Origin: Vreelandella rituensis
GTDB taxonomy: Bacteria; Pseudomonadota; Gammaproteobacteria; Pseudomonadales; Halomonadaceae
DNA: 61,425 bases
NCBI RefSeq assembly: GCF_003336665.1
Contig: NZ_QPIJ01000018.1
Span: 1 to 61,425 of the forward strand
Direction: 5' to 3'
Shown: piece after piece, positions 9,824-19,524 of the stretch
Position numbering within the stretch: position 1 is the stretch's first letter
Layout: every line of letters starts with the position of its first letter
Made by a program: the position numbers and the translations under genes
Notes under the pieces: model-generated
What the model saw: the letters and a program-made list of their open reading frames with translations, nothing else
Databases searched by the model: none
Told to the model about the DNA's origin: nothing

Positions 9824-9843
9824 CGCCGGCGGAACTGCCGGCG
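9824..9843 (+). terminator. Hairpin between ybgC and tolQ
   Basis: CGCCGGC (9824-9830) and GCCGGCG (9837-9843) form a perfect 7-bp GC-rich stem with a 6-nt loop. Only CTTTGATT follows, so it is a weak terminator, attenuator or mRNA-processing barrier, not a full stop. Confidence 0.45.
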
Positions 9844-9864
9844 CTTTGATTGATGAGGATACTC

Positions 9865-10554
9865 GTGAACGATAACAGCATGTCGATACCCCACCTGATC
9901 ATGAGCGCAAGCACCGTTGTGCAAGTTGTCATGCTGCTGCTGCTGGTGGGGTCGGTTCTTTCCTGGGTGGTGATTTTTCAACGCAGTCTGGCGTTAAGCA
10001 AAGCCAAGCGTGAATGCGCCGATTTTGAAGAAACCTTCTGGTCGGGAGTCGATCTCAACGAACTCTACCGCGATATTCCCGACGAAGATCTCCGTAGTGG
10101 TGCCGAGCATATTTTCAAGGCCGGTTTTCGAGAGTTCAATCGCCTGTTACCCAAGACACGCAACCCGCAGGCCGTGCTTGAAGGTGTTGAGCGCAGCATG
10201 CGAGTCGCCTGGTCACGCGAAGAGGATCGCCTGAGCCGGCATCTTGTTTTCCTGGCAACGGTAGCATCCGCCAGTCCTTACATAGGTCTATTCGGTACGG
10301 TATGGGGAATCATGGGGGCCTTCCAGTCGCTTTCACTTTCCCAGCAGGCCACGTTGGCCACTGTCGCTCCTTGGATCGCCGAAGCGCTGATCGCCACCGC
10401 CATGGGGCTGTTTGCCGCTATTCCTGCGGTTATTTTCTATAACCGACTATCCAGTGAAGCCACTCGGCTATTGGGAAGATACGAGGCCTTTGCCGAAGAA
10501 TTTCACGCCATCCTGCATCGTAACGTGCAGAGTCGTGATGCCACCTCGGGCTAA
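9865..10554 (+). CDS. tolQ: Tol-Pal system proton channel subunit TolQ
   Basis: TolQ is the MotA/ExbB-family inner-membrane protein that with TolR harvests proton-motive force to drive TolA. Three membrane segments are visible: near residues 14-38, and a pair in the second half (LVFLATVASASPYIGLFGTV and WIAEALIATAMGLFAAIPAV). The GLFGTVWGIMGAF motif is typical. I choose GTG 9865 as the start (229 aa) because GAGGA lies 6 nt upstream. An upstream TTG/ATG reading adds five residues. It is the first tol gene and is followed 12 bp later by tolR. Confidence 0.95.
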   Translation: MNDNSMSIPHLIMSASTVVQVVMLLLLVGSVLSWVVIFQRSLALSKAKRECADFEETFWSGVDLNELYRDIPDEDLRSGAEHIFKAGFREFNRLLPKTRNPQAVLEGVERSMRVAWSREEDRLSRHLVFLATVASASPYIGLFGTVWGIMGAFQSLSLSQQATLATVAPWIAEALIATAMGLFAAIPAVIFYNRLSSEATRLLGRYEAFAEEFHAILHRNVQSRDATSG

Positions 10555-10566
10555 GGGAGTCATACC

Positions 10567-11007
10567 ATGCAAGGACCCTTCAATCGTAACCACCGGCGCA
10601 AGCCGATGGCGGAAATAAATGTCGTTCCGTTCATCGATGTCATGCTGGTGTTGCTGGTAATTTTCATGATTACCGCACCCATGTTGACCCAAGGTGTCCA
10701 GGTCGATCTGCCCCAAGTTTCCTCGGAACCTATCGAAGCGCTGGAAGACAACGAGCCGATTCTCATTTCCGTTGATCGGGAGGGGAATTACCACCTCTCC
10801 TTGGGAGACGAGTCCTCCGAGGTGACGCTGGATGAGATGGCTCAGCGCGTGATGGCAATACTACAGCGTCGTCCTGGAGCGCCGGTCATGCTTCGCGGAG
10901 ACCGCAACGTGCCCTATGGGGAAATTGTGGTGTTGATGAGCACACTGCAACGTTCGGGCGTCGCCAATGTGGGGTTGATTTCCGAGCCACCTCAGGATGG
11001 CGGCTGA
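10567..11007 (+). CDS. tolR: Tol-Pal system protein TolR
   Basis: TolR is an ExbD-like protein with one N-terminal membrane helix and a periplasmic domain. The helix holds the functional Asp in VVPFIDVMLVLLVIFMI (Asp24), which takes part in proton conduction with TolQ. The protein has 146 residues, as expected. Its end overlaps the tolA start by 11 nt. Confidence 0.95.
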   Translation: MQGPFNRNHRRKPMAEINVVPFIDVMLVLLVIFMITAPMLTQGVQVDLPQVSSEPIEALEDNEPILISVDREGNYHLSLGDESSEVTLDEMAQRVMAILQRRPGAPVMLRGDRNVPYGEIVVLMSTLQRSGVANVGLISEPPQDGG

Positions 11008-12154
11008 AGAGGTTGAAAACAGCGTGAAAAAAGGCTTCAAACCACATGATAATCAAGATGTCGGCTATGTCCTCCCCACGCTTTTGGCGGTGGGGGTGCA
11101 TTTGCTGGTGTTGGCGATAAGTATGATCAGTTTGCCTGCTTCGAACCCTCAATCCGAAACATCTTCGGTGGTTCAGGCGACGCTGGTGAGTACTGAAACT
11201 TTCACTGACCAAGCACAGCAAGTCTCCGAACAGCAGGCAGCGCTCAACACTCAGCAAGCGCTAGAAAAAGAGACCGAGACTCAAGCTGACCAGCAGCGCC
11301 AACGCGCTCAGGCCGAAGCAGCCGAAGAGGCGGCAGCCCAGGAGGCCGAGCAGCAAGCCGCACAAGATAGCCAGCGTGAAGCGGAGCGAGAGGCGGCTCT
11401 CCTGGCAGCCGAGCAAGAAGCTCAACGCCGAGCCGAGCAGGCTCAGCAACAAGCGCAACAACGTGAAGAAGAAGCGGCCGTGCGTGCCGAGGAAATCGAA
11501 GCTCAGCGTCAACGCGAGGCGGAAGCCCTGCGCCAGCGCGAAGCCGAGGCTCAAGAGCAACGCGAAGCTGAAACCAAGCAGGAACGAGAAGCCGAGGCCC
11601 AGCAGCAGCGTGAAGCTGAAGCTCAGCGCCAACAGGAAACCGAAGCTCAAGAGCAGCGCGAAGCCGAAGAACAGCGACGCAAAGAGGAGACCGAACGTCA
11701 GCGTGAAGCCGAGGCACAGCGACGCCGGGAAGAAGAAGCTCAGCAACAGCGCGAAGTCGAAGAACAGCGTCGGCGTGAAGCGGCTGAAGCCGCCGAACAG
11801 GCCATGCAACGCCAGTTGGCAGGAGAGGCGGAAGCTGCCGCCAATGCTCAACAGGCGCAGCAAGCGGTCAATAGTTTCACTACCATTGTTCGTAGAGCGG
11901 TGGAACAGGCTTGGTTGATTCCACCCGGAGCGAGCGATTCGCTGGATGCTATGCTGGAAATCAGGCTTGGCCCATCGGGTGAGATCCTGAATATTTCCAT
12001 CGTGCGTTCCAGTGGCGATACAACGTTCGATCGTTCCGCAGTACAAGCGGTCGAACATGCAGCACCTTTTGGCGAGTTGCGTGATGTGCCTAGCGAATAT
12101 CAACGCGACTTGCGACAGTTCAATTTACGGTTTACCCCGGGGGATGTTCGCTGA
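10997..12154 (+). CDS. tolA: Tol-Pal system protein TolA
   Basis: TolA spans the periplasm and links the TolQR motor to TolB/Pal. Domain I is a single membrane anchor at about residues 24-46. Domain II, about 75-285, is a very long Gln/Glu/Ala/Arg-rich helix with repeated blocks of the REAEAQ type, which produces a spurious antisense frame. Domain III, from about 295, is the TonB-like fold ([14 protein letters not shown], then [17 protein letters not shown]). ATG 10997 lies inside tolR. GTG 11023 is an alternative start that would remove the overlap. The 385-residue size is near the E. coli protein (421). Confidence 0.94.
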   Translation: MAAEEVENSVKKGFKPHDNQDVGYVLPTLLAVGVHLLVLAISMISLPASNPQSETSSVVQATLVSTETFTDQAQQVSEQQAALNTQQALEKETETQADQQRQRAQAEAAEEAAAQEAEQQAAQDSQREAEREAALLAAEQEAQRRAEQAQQQAQQREEEAAVRAEEIEAQRQREAEALRQREAEAQEQREAETKQEREAEAQQQREAEAQRQQETEAQEQREAEEQRRKEETERQREAEAQRRREEEAQQQREVEEQRRREAAEAAEQAMQRQLAGEAEAAANAQQAQQAVNSFTTIVRRAVEQAWLIPPGASDSLDAMLEIRLGPSGEILNISIVRSSGDTTFDRSAVQAVEHAAPFGELRDVPSEYQRDLRQFNLRFTPGDVR

Positions 12155-13497
12155 TGCAAATGTTGACTAAAGCAGGCTTGTGGAAGGGAGCATGGTCAGG
12201 ACGATGGTTGGCTTCGTTACTTTCGAAGAGCACCATCCTGATAAGTGCCCTCTTGATGAGCGCCATGGCGCATGCCAATCTGACTATCGAGATTACCCGT
12301 GGCAGCGACCAGGCTCTACCGATTGCTGTTGTGCCCTTTGCGACAGAAGGCGCGCCTTCAGAAGATGTGGCGCAAATTATTCAAGACAACCTTGAACGCA
12401 GCGGTTTTTTCTCACCGCTGGAGCGTAATGCCATTTTTGAAAGTCCTAACCAGGCGGAAGATGTACAGTTCGGGACCTGGCGTTCGCTGGATGTGCGCTA
12501 CCTGGTGGTAGGGCGAGTCACTGAAACCGGAGGCGGCTATCGTATTGAATACGACCTCATGGATGTCAGTGGGCAGCGGCAGATGCTAGGTGAAACCATC
12601 ACCGCCGAGAGTGGTAATTTGCGTGGTGCCGCCCATCTCGCCAGCGATCAGATATTTGAAGCGATTACCGATATTCGGGGCGCATTTTCCACCCGCATTG
12701 CCTATGTCACTGCGGAAGGCGTGGGCAATACCATGCAATTCGGATTGTACGTTGCCGATGCCGATGGACGTAACAGCCAGCAGGTGTTGACTTCCGATGA
12801 GCCGATTCTTTCGCCGGCTTGGTCGCCGGACGGGCGTAAGCTCGCCTATGTATCGTTTGAAACCGAGCGACCGGCGATTTATATCCAGGAAGTGGATAGC
12901 GGTCGTCGTGTTCGAGCCACCTCGTTCGAAGGGCTCAATAGCGCTCCGGCATGGTCGCCGGATGGACGTAAACTAGCCATGTCGCTCTCCAAGGACGGCC
13001 AGCCTGACATCTATGTCATGGACATAGCCAATCGTTCATTCGAGCGTCTTACTCAAAGCAACAGTATCGACACTGAACCTGACTGGGCACCGGACGGCCG
13101 TAGCCTGCTATTTACTTCCGACCGCAGTGGTGCCCCCCAGATTTATCGCTATACCCTGGGTAGCGGCGAGACACAGCGACTGACGTTTACCGGCGACTAT
13201 AACGCTCGTGGCCGCTTTTCTCCTGATGGTGAAGAACTGTTCTTGATTCATCGTTCAAACCAAGGATTTCAAGTGGCGCGCCAGAACCTGGAAAGTGGTC
13301 GTCTGGTGGTCATCAGTGAAACACAGCGTGATGAATCTCCTAGTGTTGCACCGAATGGGACCATGGTAATCTTCGCTACCCAGCAGGGTGGCAATGGAGT
13401 GCTGAGTGCGGTTTCCGCTGATGGGCGCTCCTCATTCAGGCTTCCCTCCCCACAAGGTGATATACGTGAACCGGCGTGGTCACCTTTTTTGAATTGA
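12154..13497 (+). CDS. tolB: Tol-Pal system beta-propeller protein TolB
   Basis: TolB is a periplasmic protein with an N-terminal domain and a six-bladed beta-propeller that binds Pal. The repeated blade motif is clear: [29 protein letters not shown] and [17 protein letters not shown] signal peptide ending near AMAHA precedes it. The start ATG at 12154 shares one base with the tolA stop (TGATG), and ATG 12160 is another possibility. It has 447 residues. Confidence 0.95.
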   Translation: MQMLTKAGLWKGAWSGRWLASLLSKSTILISALLMSAMAHANLTIEITRGSDQALPIAVVPFATEGAPSEDVAQIIQDNLERSGFFSPLERNAIFESPNQAEDVQFGTWRSLDVRYLVVGRVTETGGGYRIEYDLMDVSGQRQMLGETITAESGNLRGAAHLASDQIFEAITDIRGAFSTRIAYVTAEGVGNTMQFGLYVADADGRNSQQVLTSDEPILSPAWSPDGRKLAYVSFETERPAIYIQEVDSGRRVRATSFEGLNSAPAWSPDGRKLAMSLSKDGQPDIYVMDIANRSFERLTQSNSIDTEPDWAPDGRSLLFTSDRSGAPQIYRYTLGSGETQRLTFTGDYNARGRFSPDGEELFLIHRSNQGFQVARQNLESGRLVVISETQRDESPSVAPNGTMVIFATQQGGNGVLSAVSADGRSSFRLPSPQGDIREPAWSPFLN

Positions 13498-13537
13498 TGT
13501 TGGCATCACACCTATTTTTCAGGCAAGGAGTCTGACT

Positions 13538-14095
13538 ATGCAACTCAAGCCGTTTGCCCGTTCATTGGCAATTGCGCTGTCCTTGGTGGTTATCGCGGGC
13601 TGTTCCAGCACGGGGGGCACTCAGGACGGGGATTCTTACGGTACTCAGGGTGCCGCCGGTACGGGCACTAGTTCCGGTTCAACCACAGGTGCCGGCGCGG
13701 GTGGCCAGTATGGCTCCACTTCCGGCACCAGCGGCACGGGTGCTGGGCAACAAGCGGATTCGCGGATTCCTGAAGTACGTACCATCCATTTCGATTATGA
13801 CCGTGACAGCATCAAGAGTGAGTACGAATCGGTCGTCATGGCTCATGCCCGTTACTTGCGCAGCAATCCCAATGCTCAAGTGGTCCTGCATGGACATACC
13901 GATGAGCGCGGGACACGTGAATACAACATGGCGCTGGGCGAGCGTCGTGCCAATGCCGTTCAGCGCTTCTTGAATATTCAAGGCGTATCACCCTCACAAA
14001 TGAGTGTCGTGAGTTACGGTGAAGAGCGTCCGGCAGCCAGAGGACAAGCCGAACAGGCGTACTCCCAGAACCGTCGTGTGGTGTTCAATTACTGA
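13538..14095 (+). CDS. pal: Peptidoglycan-associated lipoprotein Pal
   Basis: Pal anchors the outer membrane to peptidoglycan and is recruited to the septum by Tol. The lipobox VIAGC gives Cys22 as the acylated residue. A Gly/Ser/Thr-rich linker of about 60 residues follows, then the OmpA-C peptidoglycan-binding domain (FDYDRDSIKSEY, HGHTDERGTREYN, GERRANAVQRFL). The linker is longer and more glycine-rich than in E. coli Pal. Confidence 0.96.
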   Translation: MQLKPFARSLAIALSLVVIAGCSSTGGTQDGDSYGTQGAAGTGTSSGSTTGAGAGGQYGSTSGTSGTGAGQQADSRIPEVRTIHFDYDRDSIKSEYESVVMAHARYLRSNPNAQVVLHGHTDERGTREYNMALGERRANAVQRFLNIQGVSPSQMSVVSYGEERPAARGQAEQAYSQNRRVVFNY

Positions 14096-14106
14096 GGAAG
14101 ACCTTC

Positions 14107-14904
14107 ATGAATCACAGTCTCAAGTATTGTCTTGTGAGGCTGTGCGGCGCGGGAGCCTTGGTGCTCCCGCTGTCCGTATTGCCTTTGCACGCCCAAGCGC
14201 AGCGCCCCGTGGTGGAAGACCTTTCCTCGCAACAGGGTAGCAGCAACTTCTATCAACACACCCAAACCAATGAAGCTTCCTCAGGCAATCTGGTGCTGTT
14301 CAACCAGGTAGAAGAGCACCAGCAAGAAATTCAGCAATTGCGTGGACAAATCGAAGAGCTGCGCCATCAATTGGAGCAGTTGCGTCGCCAGTCACAACAA
14401 CAGTACCTGGACATTGAAGACCGGCTGATGAGCAGTGGTCCAACCCAGCTCGAAGAAGCCACCCCTGAGGTAGAGCCCGAAGCTGCGAAAAAAGTGGCAA
14501 GTGCGCCTTCAGTGAGTGGCATCAGCGCCGAGGCACAGGCTGACTATCAAGCCGCTTTTGCTCACGTCCAGGCGCGTCGTTTTGATGACGCTATCCAGGC
14601 ATTCGGTGCCTTTGTCGAAAGCTACCCGGATACCGCTCTGACCGCTAACGGGTATTATTGGTTGGGCGAGCTTTATGCCGCCGAAGGTGATCTGGACGCT
14701 GCCGATCAAGCATTCAACCGTGTGGTTGCTGATTACAGTGCCAGCAGTAAGGTACCGGATGCACTTTACAAACTGGGGCTGGTAAAAGCCCGCCAAGGAG
14801 AGCCGGAGGCGAGCCGTGAACTGCTGGAAAGAGTTCGTGATGATTATCCGCAAAGCAGTGCTGCCGGGCTTGCCAACGACTTCTTGCGTCAAGGTAATAG
14901 TTAA
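14107..14904 (+). CDS. cpoB: Cell division coordinator CpoB (YbgF)
   Basis: CpoB is the periplasmic last member of the tol-pal operon and coordinates peptidoglycan synthesis with outer-membrane constriction. The 265-residue protein has a signal peptide ending near LHAQA, a short coiled-coil trimerisation segment at about 65-105 (QQEIQQLRGQIEELRHQLEQ), and three TPR-like repeats from about 145 (YQAAFAHVQARRFDDAIQAF; ANGYYWLGELYAAEGDLDAA). It begins 11 bp after pal. Confidence 0.94.
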   Translation: MNHSLKYCLVRLCGAGALVLPLSVLPLHAQAQRPVVEDLSSQQGSSNFYQHTQTNEASSGNLVLFNQVEEHQQEIQQLRGQIEELRHQLEQLRRQSQQQYLDIEDRLMSSGPTQLEEATPEVEPEAAKKVASAPSVSGISAEAQADYQAAFAHVQARRFDDAIQAFGAFVESYPDTALTANGYYWLGELYAAEGDLDAADQAFNRVVADYSASSKVPDALYKLGLVKARQGEPEASRELLERVRDDYPQSSAAGLANDFLRQGNS

Positions 14905-14928
14905 CCGGCCAGCTTGACTGCCCATTTA

Positions 14929-14988
14929 TCTCAAGGCCACTGTTTTCAAGGCCTGTACTTTCAAGGACATCGCTTTCAAGGAATCGCT
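14929..14988 (+). repeat. Four tandem 15-bp repeats directly before yciK
   Basis: Four 15-bp units (14929-14943, 14944-14958, 14959-14973, 14974-14988) share the core (T)TTCAAGG and end exactly at the yciK ATG. Each holds a Shine-Dalgarno-like AAGG. Because 15 is divisible by three, the frame stays open through the array from a TTG at 14914 and would encode a repeated pentapeptide of the FQGxx type. I regard this as untranslated leader, but a translated start upstream is possible. Confidence 0.85.
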
Positions 14989-15747
14989 ATGATTTGCAAG
15001 ATCGACTATCAGGCCGCACCGAATATTCTGGAAAATCGGGTGGTGCTGGTGACCGGCGCAGGTGACGGTATCGGACGTGCTGCCGCATTACATTATGCTC
15101 GCCATGGGGCTACCGTGATTCTGTTAGGGCGCACCATCGCCAAGCTTGAAAGCGTGTATGACGAAATAGAAAACCAGGGTGGTCCCCAGCCGGCTATTTT
15201 TCCGCTGAACCTGGAAGGCGCTACGCTGAAAGACTTTCACGAGATGGCAGAAACCTTGGACAAGGAATTCGGCCGGCTGGATGGCATTCTTCACAACGCA
15301 GGCATACTGGGCAGAATCACGCCTTTCGAGCAGTACAATCCCGAGCTCTGGGCTCAGGTCATGCAGGTCAATATCAACGGACCTATCTGGATGACCCAAG
15401 CATTGTTGCCCCTGCTCCAAGCCTCGGAGGATGCCTCGTTGATCTTCACCTCGTCAGGAGTAGGGCGCAAAGGGCGGGCTTATTGGGGTGCCTATGCGGT
15501 CTCCAAGTTCGCCACAGAAGGGTTCATGGAAGTGCTGGCCGACGAGCTTGAAAATCAGGACAACATCCGGATCAACAGCCTCAACCCCGGCGCAACCCGG
15601 ACTCAGATGCGGCGTAGTGCCTTCCCTGGCGAAGACGTTGCCAAATTGCGCACCCCTGACGAGATCATGCCCACCTATCTCTGGTTGATGGGGCCGGACA
15701 GCCAGGGTACCCATGGAGAGAAAATCGACGCCCAGCCTGCGCGTTGA
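14989..15747 (+). CDS. yciK: Short-chain dehydrogenase YciK
   Basis: This 252-residue SDR resembles E. coli YciK throughout. It has the NAD(P) motif TGAGDGIGR, the NAG motif HNAGILG, the catalytic Ser in SSGVGRKGRA and the YxxxK pair in YAVSKFATEG. The physiological substrate of YciK is unknown. ATG 14989 is preferred, because the reading from TTG 14914 adds only repeat-encoded sequence. Its 3' end converges with gph. In pseudomonads yciK, gph and ubiG also cluster. Confidence 0.92.
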   Translation: MICKIDYQAAPNILENRVVLVTGAGDGIGRAAALHYARHGATVILLGRTIAKLESVYDEIENQGGPQPAIFPLNLEGATLKDFHEMAETLDKEFGRLDGILHNAGILGRITPFEQYNPELWAQVMQVNINGPIWMTQALLPLLQASEDASLIFTSSGVGRKGRAYWGAYAVSKFATEGFMEVLADELENQDNIRINSLNPGATRTQMRRSAFPGEDVAKLRTPDEIMPTYLWLMGPDSQGTHGEKIDAQPAR

Positions 15748-15758
15748 TCCAGCAATCT

Positions 15759-16448
15759 TCAGCCCGGGCTGTGGGTCGGCTGCATGAGCGGCTCAAGGGC
15801 TTCAACCAGCGCTTCACAGCCATCGAACCATAAATCGGCTGGCCAGCGGCGGTAGTCTTCCCCTTCGGCGATATAGCCATAACCTACTGCCACTGCGGTC
15901 ATCCCGGCGGCGCGTGCCGCCTGGATATCGCGCAGGTGATCCCCCACGTACCAACAGTTGCCAGGCGAGACGCCCAACTGCTCGGCTGCCGCCCAGAGGG
16001 GTTGTGGGGCGGGCTTTTTCACCGGCAGGTCATCGGCGCACAAAAGAGCGCCCGGCTGCAAGGCCAAAGCGTCAAGCAAGGCGACGGTAAAGCGCCGGGG
16101 TTTGTTGGTGACGATTCCCCAAGGCAACCCGGCTGCTTGCCAATCTTTCAGCCAACGATCCAATGGCGAAAATACCCGACTATGGGTGGCCACCGCCTGA
16201 TCATAAGCTTGCAACAGAAAATCACGTGCTTCTTGATGCCCTGGCGCATCTATTTCTAATGCCAGCGCCAGGGTGACCAAGGCGCTGCCACCATTGGATA
16301 CCTGACCGCGGATCACGTCGAACGGCAAGGTCTCGAGGCCGTGATGCCGTCGCAGCATATTGGTAGCGTTGGCCAGATCAGGGGCGGTGTCTACCAGGGT
16401 GCCGTCTAGATCAAACAACACGGCTTGCGGTAATCGCGCGCTACTCAT
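15759..16448 (-). CDS. gph: Phosphoglycolate phosphatase (HAD family)
   Basis: This HAD hydrolase removes phosphate from 2-phosphoglycolate, a by-product of oxidative DNA repair. Motif I is [11 protein letters not shown] with nucleophile Asp, motif II is IVTNKP, motif III is the Lys in PVKKPAP, and motif IV is [13 protein letters not shown] start at ATG 16448 (229 aa), which overlaps the ubiG stop codon in an ATGA arrangement and implies coupling to ubiG. Other HAD substrates are possible, but this position beside ubiG is typical of gph/mupP-type genes in pseudomonads. There the neighbour is MupP, a MurNAc-6-phosphate phosphatase, which is a serious alternative. Confidence 0.82.
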   Translation of the reverse strand: MSSARLPQAVLFDLDGTLVDTAPDLANATNMLRRHHGLETLPFDVIRGQVSNGGSALVTLALALEIDAPGHQEARDFLLQAYDQAVATHSRVFSPLDRWLKDWQAAGLPWGIVTNKPRRFTVALLDALALQPGALLCADDLPVKKPAPQPLWAAAEQLGVSPGNCWYVGDHLRDIQAARAAGMTAVAVGYGYIAEGEDYRRWPADLWFDGCEALVEALEPLMQPTHSPG

Positions 16449-17197
16449 GCGGACTGTTTCCCCACCTTGCGGCAATACATCAAATAGTTGACTGAAACAT
16501 CATTGGCTTCCAGGCGGTATCGGCGGGTCAGCGGATTATAGGTCATGCCGCTTTGTTCACGTACATCCAGACCACTTGCCCGACTCCAGGCCGCCATTTC
16601 AGAAGGGCGAATGAACTTGGCGTAATCATGGGTTCCCCGGGGTAATAGCCGAAGTATGTATTCTGCGCCCAGAATGGCAAACGCATACGCCTTGGGGGTG
16701 CGATTGAGTGTCGAGAAAAACACGAAGCCGCCCGGGCGCACCAAGGTACTGCAGGCGCGAATCACGGAACTGGGATCGGGAACGTGTTCCAGCATTTCCA
16801 TGCAGGTGACGACATCGAATTCACCCGGTTGCTGGGAGGCCAGCGCTTCGACACTGATGCACTGATAGTCGATCGTCAAGCTGCTGTCCTGGGCATGCAG
16901 GCGCGCTACAGCAAGCGGTGCTTCACCAAGGTCTATCCCGGTGACATCCGCCCCTCGATGAGCCATGGACTCACTGAGAATGCCTCCGCCACAGCCGACA
17001 TCCAATACTTTCTTGCCGGCGAGTCCTGCACGAGCGTCAATAAAATCAAGGCGCAAGGGATTAATGTCGTGCAATGGTTTGAATTCGCTGTGGGGGTCCC
17101 ACCAGCGGCTGGCCAAGGCTTCGAATTTGGCGATTTCCGCTGCATCCACGTTATCGGAATGGGGCGCAGCAGTGCTATCCTGAGGTATCGCTTGCAT
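16445..17197 (-). CDS. ubiG: Ubiquinone O-methyltransferase UbiG
   Basis: UbiG carries out both O-methylations of ubiquinone synthesis. The 250-residue protein has the SAM motif [13 protein letters not shown], the post-motif [12 protein letters not shown], and the family-specific [20 protein letters not shown] and [11 protein letters not shown] stretches. It begins an operon with gph and is divergent from galU across a 128-bp region. Confidence 0.95.
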   Translation of the reverse strand: MQAIPQDSTAAPHSDNVDAAEIAKFEALASRWWDPHSEFKPLHDINPLRLDFIDARAGLAGKKVLDVGCGGGILSESMAHRGADVTGIDLGEAPLAVARLHAQDSSLTIDYQCISVEALASQQPGEFDVVTCMEMLEHVPDPSSVIRACSTLVRPGGFVFFSTLNRTPKAYAFAILGAEYILRLLPRGTHDYAKFIRPSEMAAWSRASGLDVREQSGMTYNPLTRRYRLEANDVSVNYLMYCRKVGKQSA

Positions 17198-17325
17198 GGC
17201 AAGGCTCCGTGGTCGGTGTGAGTCAGCGCAAAGAGCAAGGTGGCATCCGCCTCAACGCCTTCAGTATCATGGCATTCTAACCACTCCTGAGGCGGAACGC
17301 GCAATTTGATGAAAAGGACATCCAT

Positions 17326-18216
17326 ATGATTCGTAAGGCTGTACTTCCCGTGGCGGGCTTGGGTACACGTTGTTTGCCTGCTTCCAAAGCCATTCCCAAG
17401 GAAATGATCACGATTGTCGATAGGCCCGTGATTCAGTATGTGGTGGAAGAAGCGGTAGCTGCAGGTATCCGCGACATCATATTAGTGACTCACTCAAGTA
17501 AAGCAGCTATCGAGAATCACTTCGATACACATGTGGAGCTGGAAGCAAGCCTTGAACAAAAAGGCAAGCATGAGTTGCTCGCCTCATTGCGTTCAATTGT
17601 GCCGGATGACGTCAACATTATCAGCATTCGCCAAGGCGAACCTCTAGGTCTGGGGCATGCAGTGCTCTGTGCTCGCCCGATCATCGGCGACGACGAACCC
17701 TTTACCGTCTTGTTGCCGGATGTGCTGGTAAACAATGAACCCCGTACACGAACCGACCTGGCCGGTATGCTGGAAGCCTTTGATGCCACCGGCAGTGCCC
17801 AGTTGATGGTTGAGGAAGTGCCTTGGGACCAAGTGGAAAAATATGGCATCGTGGAACCTGTCGATAATATCCCTTCACCGGGTCAATCAGGTCCTCTGAA
17901 AGGAATGGTGGAAAAACCCGGCCGTGACCAGGCTCCCTCCAATCTTGCAGTAATCGGCCGCTATGCATTGCCCGGGAGTATCTTTGCGATATTGGCGGAT
18001 ACTCCGCCGGGGGCGGGTGGTGAAATACAATTGACTGACGCACTGGAAACCCTGCGCAGTCACCAAGGTGTACAGGCCTATCGCATGGTAGGCAAAACCT
18101 ACGATTGTGGTCATCCATTGGGTTATCTAGAAGCCATCATGGCTTACGGACGTGCTCACCCACAGTTCGGTAATGGGTTCCGAGAATTGCTGGCACGCTA
18201 TTATCAGGGAGAATGA
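17326..18216 (+). CDS. galU: UTP-glucose-1-phosphate uridylyltransferase GalU
   Basis: GalU makes UDP-glucose from UTP and glucose-1-phosphate. The 296-residue protein has the nucleotide-binding start PVAGLGTRCLPASKAIPKEM and the C-terminal Lys-containing GMVEKPGRDQAPSN region typical of the family. It starts at ATG 17326 after an AAGGA site. The next gene, a UDP-glucose dehydrogenase homologue, starts 3 bp after its stop, and the run continues to tamAB. Confidence 0.95.
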   Translation: MIRKAVLPVAGLGTRCLPASKAIPKEMITIVDRPVIQYVVEEAVAAGIRDIILVTHSSKAAIENHFDTHVELEASLEQKGKHELLASLRSIVPDDVNIISIRQGEPLGLGHAVLCARPIIGDDEPFTVLLPDVLVNNEPRTRTDLAGMLEAFDATGSAQLMVEEVPWDQVEKYGIVEPVDNIPSPGQSGPLKGMVEKPGRDQAPSNLAVIGRYALPGSIFAILADTPPGAGGEIQLTDALETLRSHQGVQAYRMVGKTYDCGHPLGYLEAIMAYGRAHPQFGNGFRELLARYYQGE

Positions 18217-18219
18217 TCG

Positions 18220-19509
18220 ATGCGGGTTTTGATTCATGGAAGCGAACTTACCGCCGCCACTGCCGCCGCCGCGCTTTCCTGGGTAGGCCACCAAGTACAA
18301 TGGCTACCTCATGCAGACATGCCTTGGTTCAGCTTGCGGGAAGTCGACTGGTTACAGCGCGAACCGCATCTTCTGGACCAGATCAATCGGAGCTGTCACG
18401 ACGGCACCCTGAAAATTTGTAGCGACGTTGACTCGATCGCGGTGCCGGAGGTGCTCTGGCTGTCATTATCTCCCTCCCAGCGCAGCGCCGCAGATAGCTT
18501 GGTACAAGAAGTGGCACGCAATCATCCCGGGGGACTGGTGTTGGTGAACAACTCCACCTTTCCAGTGGGAGAAACCGAGCGTTTGGGATCTCTGGTAGGG
18601 ACACCCACCCACTACAGTGTGGCGTTGCCAGACATGCTGGAAGAAGGGCGCGCCTGGGATATGTTTACCCGCCCCAACCGCTGGCTGTTAGGTTGCGATG
18701 AGGCGATCGGAGAAAGCATGGTGCGCGAACTACTGCGCGCTTTCAATCGGCGAAGTGAAGTGTTCCAGCGGATGCCGCGTCGCGCGGCGGAGCTTACCAA
18801 GTTGGCAATCAACGGTATGTTGGCGACACGTATCAGCTACATGAACGAAGTGGCCGGCCTGGCTGATACGCTGGGGGTGGATGTCGAATACGTTCGCCAA
18901 GGCATGGGGGCGGATACCCGTATCGGGTTTGAATACCTCTATCCCGGCTGTGGTTTCGGTGGGCCCAATTTTTCGCGTGACCTGATGCGCCTCGCCGACG
19001 TTCAGTCGTCCAGTGGGCGCTATTCCGAACTGCTCAAGCAAGTACTGGATATCAATGAAAAGAAAAAGGAAACCCTGTTTCGCAAATTGTGGGCGCATTT
19101 CCAAGGGGATCTGAACGGTCGTACCGTAGCCATCTGGGGGGCAGCCTTTAAACCGGGTACCGCACGCATCGAGCATGCTCCGGTGCTGACCTTGCTGAAA
19201 GCCCTCTGGGCGCAGGGCGTTAAAGTACGGCTGCATGATCCGGCGGCTATACCTGCATTGCTTGAAGAAGTAGGTCAGCGGGATGACCTGCTCACCTTTA
19301 GTGAGGATCCTTATCAGGCATGTGAAGGCGCGGATGCATTAATGCTGGTCACCGAATGGAAGCTTTACTGGAACCCGGATTGGGCCAGGCTAGCCGGGTT
19401 GCTCAAGGAAAACCTCCTTCTGGATGGGCGTAATATCTACGACCCGAGCTTTGTGGCTGGCTGTGGCTTACATTACCGCGGTATTGGGCGTCGCGCCGAC
19501 CCATCTTAA
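18220..19509 (+). CDS. UDP-glucose 6-dehydrogenase homologue lacking the catalytic Cys
   Basis: The 429-residue protein is recognisable as a UDP-glucose dehydrogenase related to the pseudomonad galU-linked enzyme. NNSTFPVGETER, LAINGMLATRISYMNE, WGAAFKPGTARIEHAP and LVTEWKLYW are all family motifs. Key catalytic features are gone. The N-terminal GxGYVG motif reads HGSELTAA, and the GGSCFPKD active-site motif reads GGPNFSRD, so the nucleophile Cys is Asn250. Lys194, Asn198 and Asp254 of the active site remain. The frame is intact and clean, so it is a maintained protein, not a decayed gene. It may be a non-catalytic or altered-function paralogue working beside galU. It cannot be a standard dehydrogenase if these readings hold. 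Confidence 0.85.
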   Translation: MRVLIHGSELTAATAAAALSWVGHQVQWLPHADMPWFSLREVDWLQREPHLLDQINRSCHDGTLKICSDVDSIAVPEVLWLSLSPSQRSAADSLVQEVARNHPGGLVLVNNSTFPVGETERLGSLVGTPTHYSVALPDMLEEGRAWDMFTRPNRWLLGCDEAIGESMVRELLRAFNRRSEVFQRMPRRAAELTKLAINGMLATRISYMNEVAGLADTLGVDVEYVRQGMGADTRIGFEYLYPGCGFGGPNFSRDLMRLADVQSSSGRYSELLKQVLDINEKKKETLFRKLWAHFQGDLNGRTVAIWGAAFKPGTARIEHAPVLTLLKALWAQGVKVRLHDPAAIPALLEEVGQRDDLLTFSEDPYQACEGADALMLVTEWKLYWNPDWARLAGLLKENLLLDGRNIYDPSFVAGCGLHYRGIGRRADPS

Positions 19510-19524
19510 CCTTGAGGAAGCATA

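Noticed and set aside
11261..12103. A 280-codon antisense frame rich in Leu and Phe opposite tolA
   Set aside because: It mirrors the Gln/Glu/Ala/Arg repeat codons of the TolA helix and would not fold as a real membrane protein family I know.
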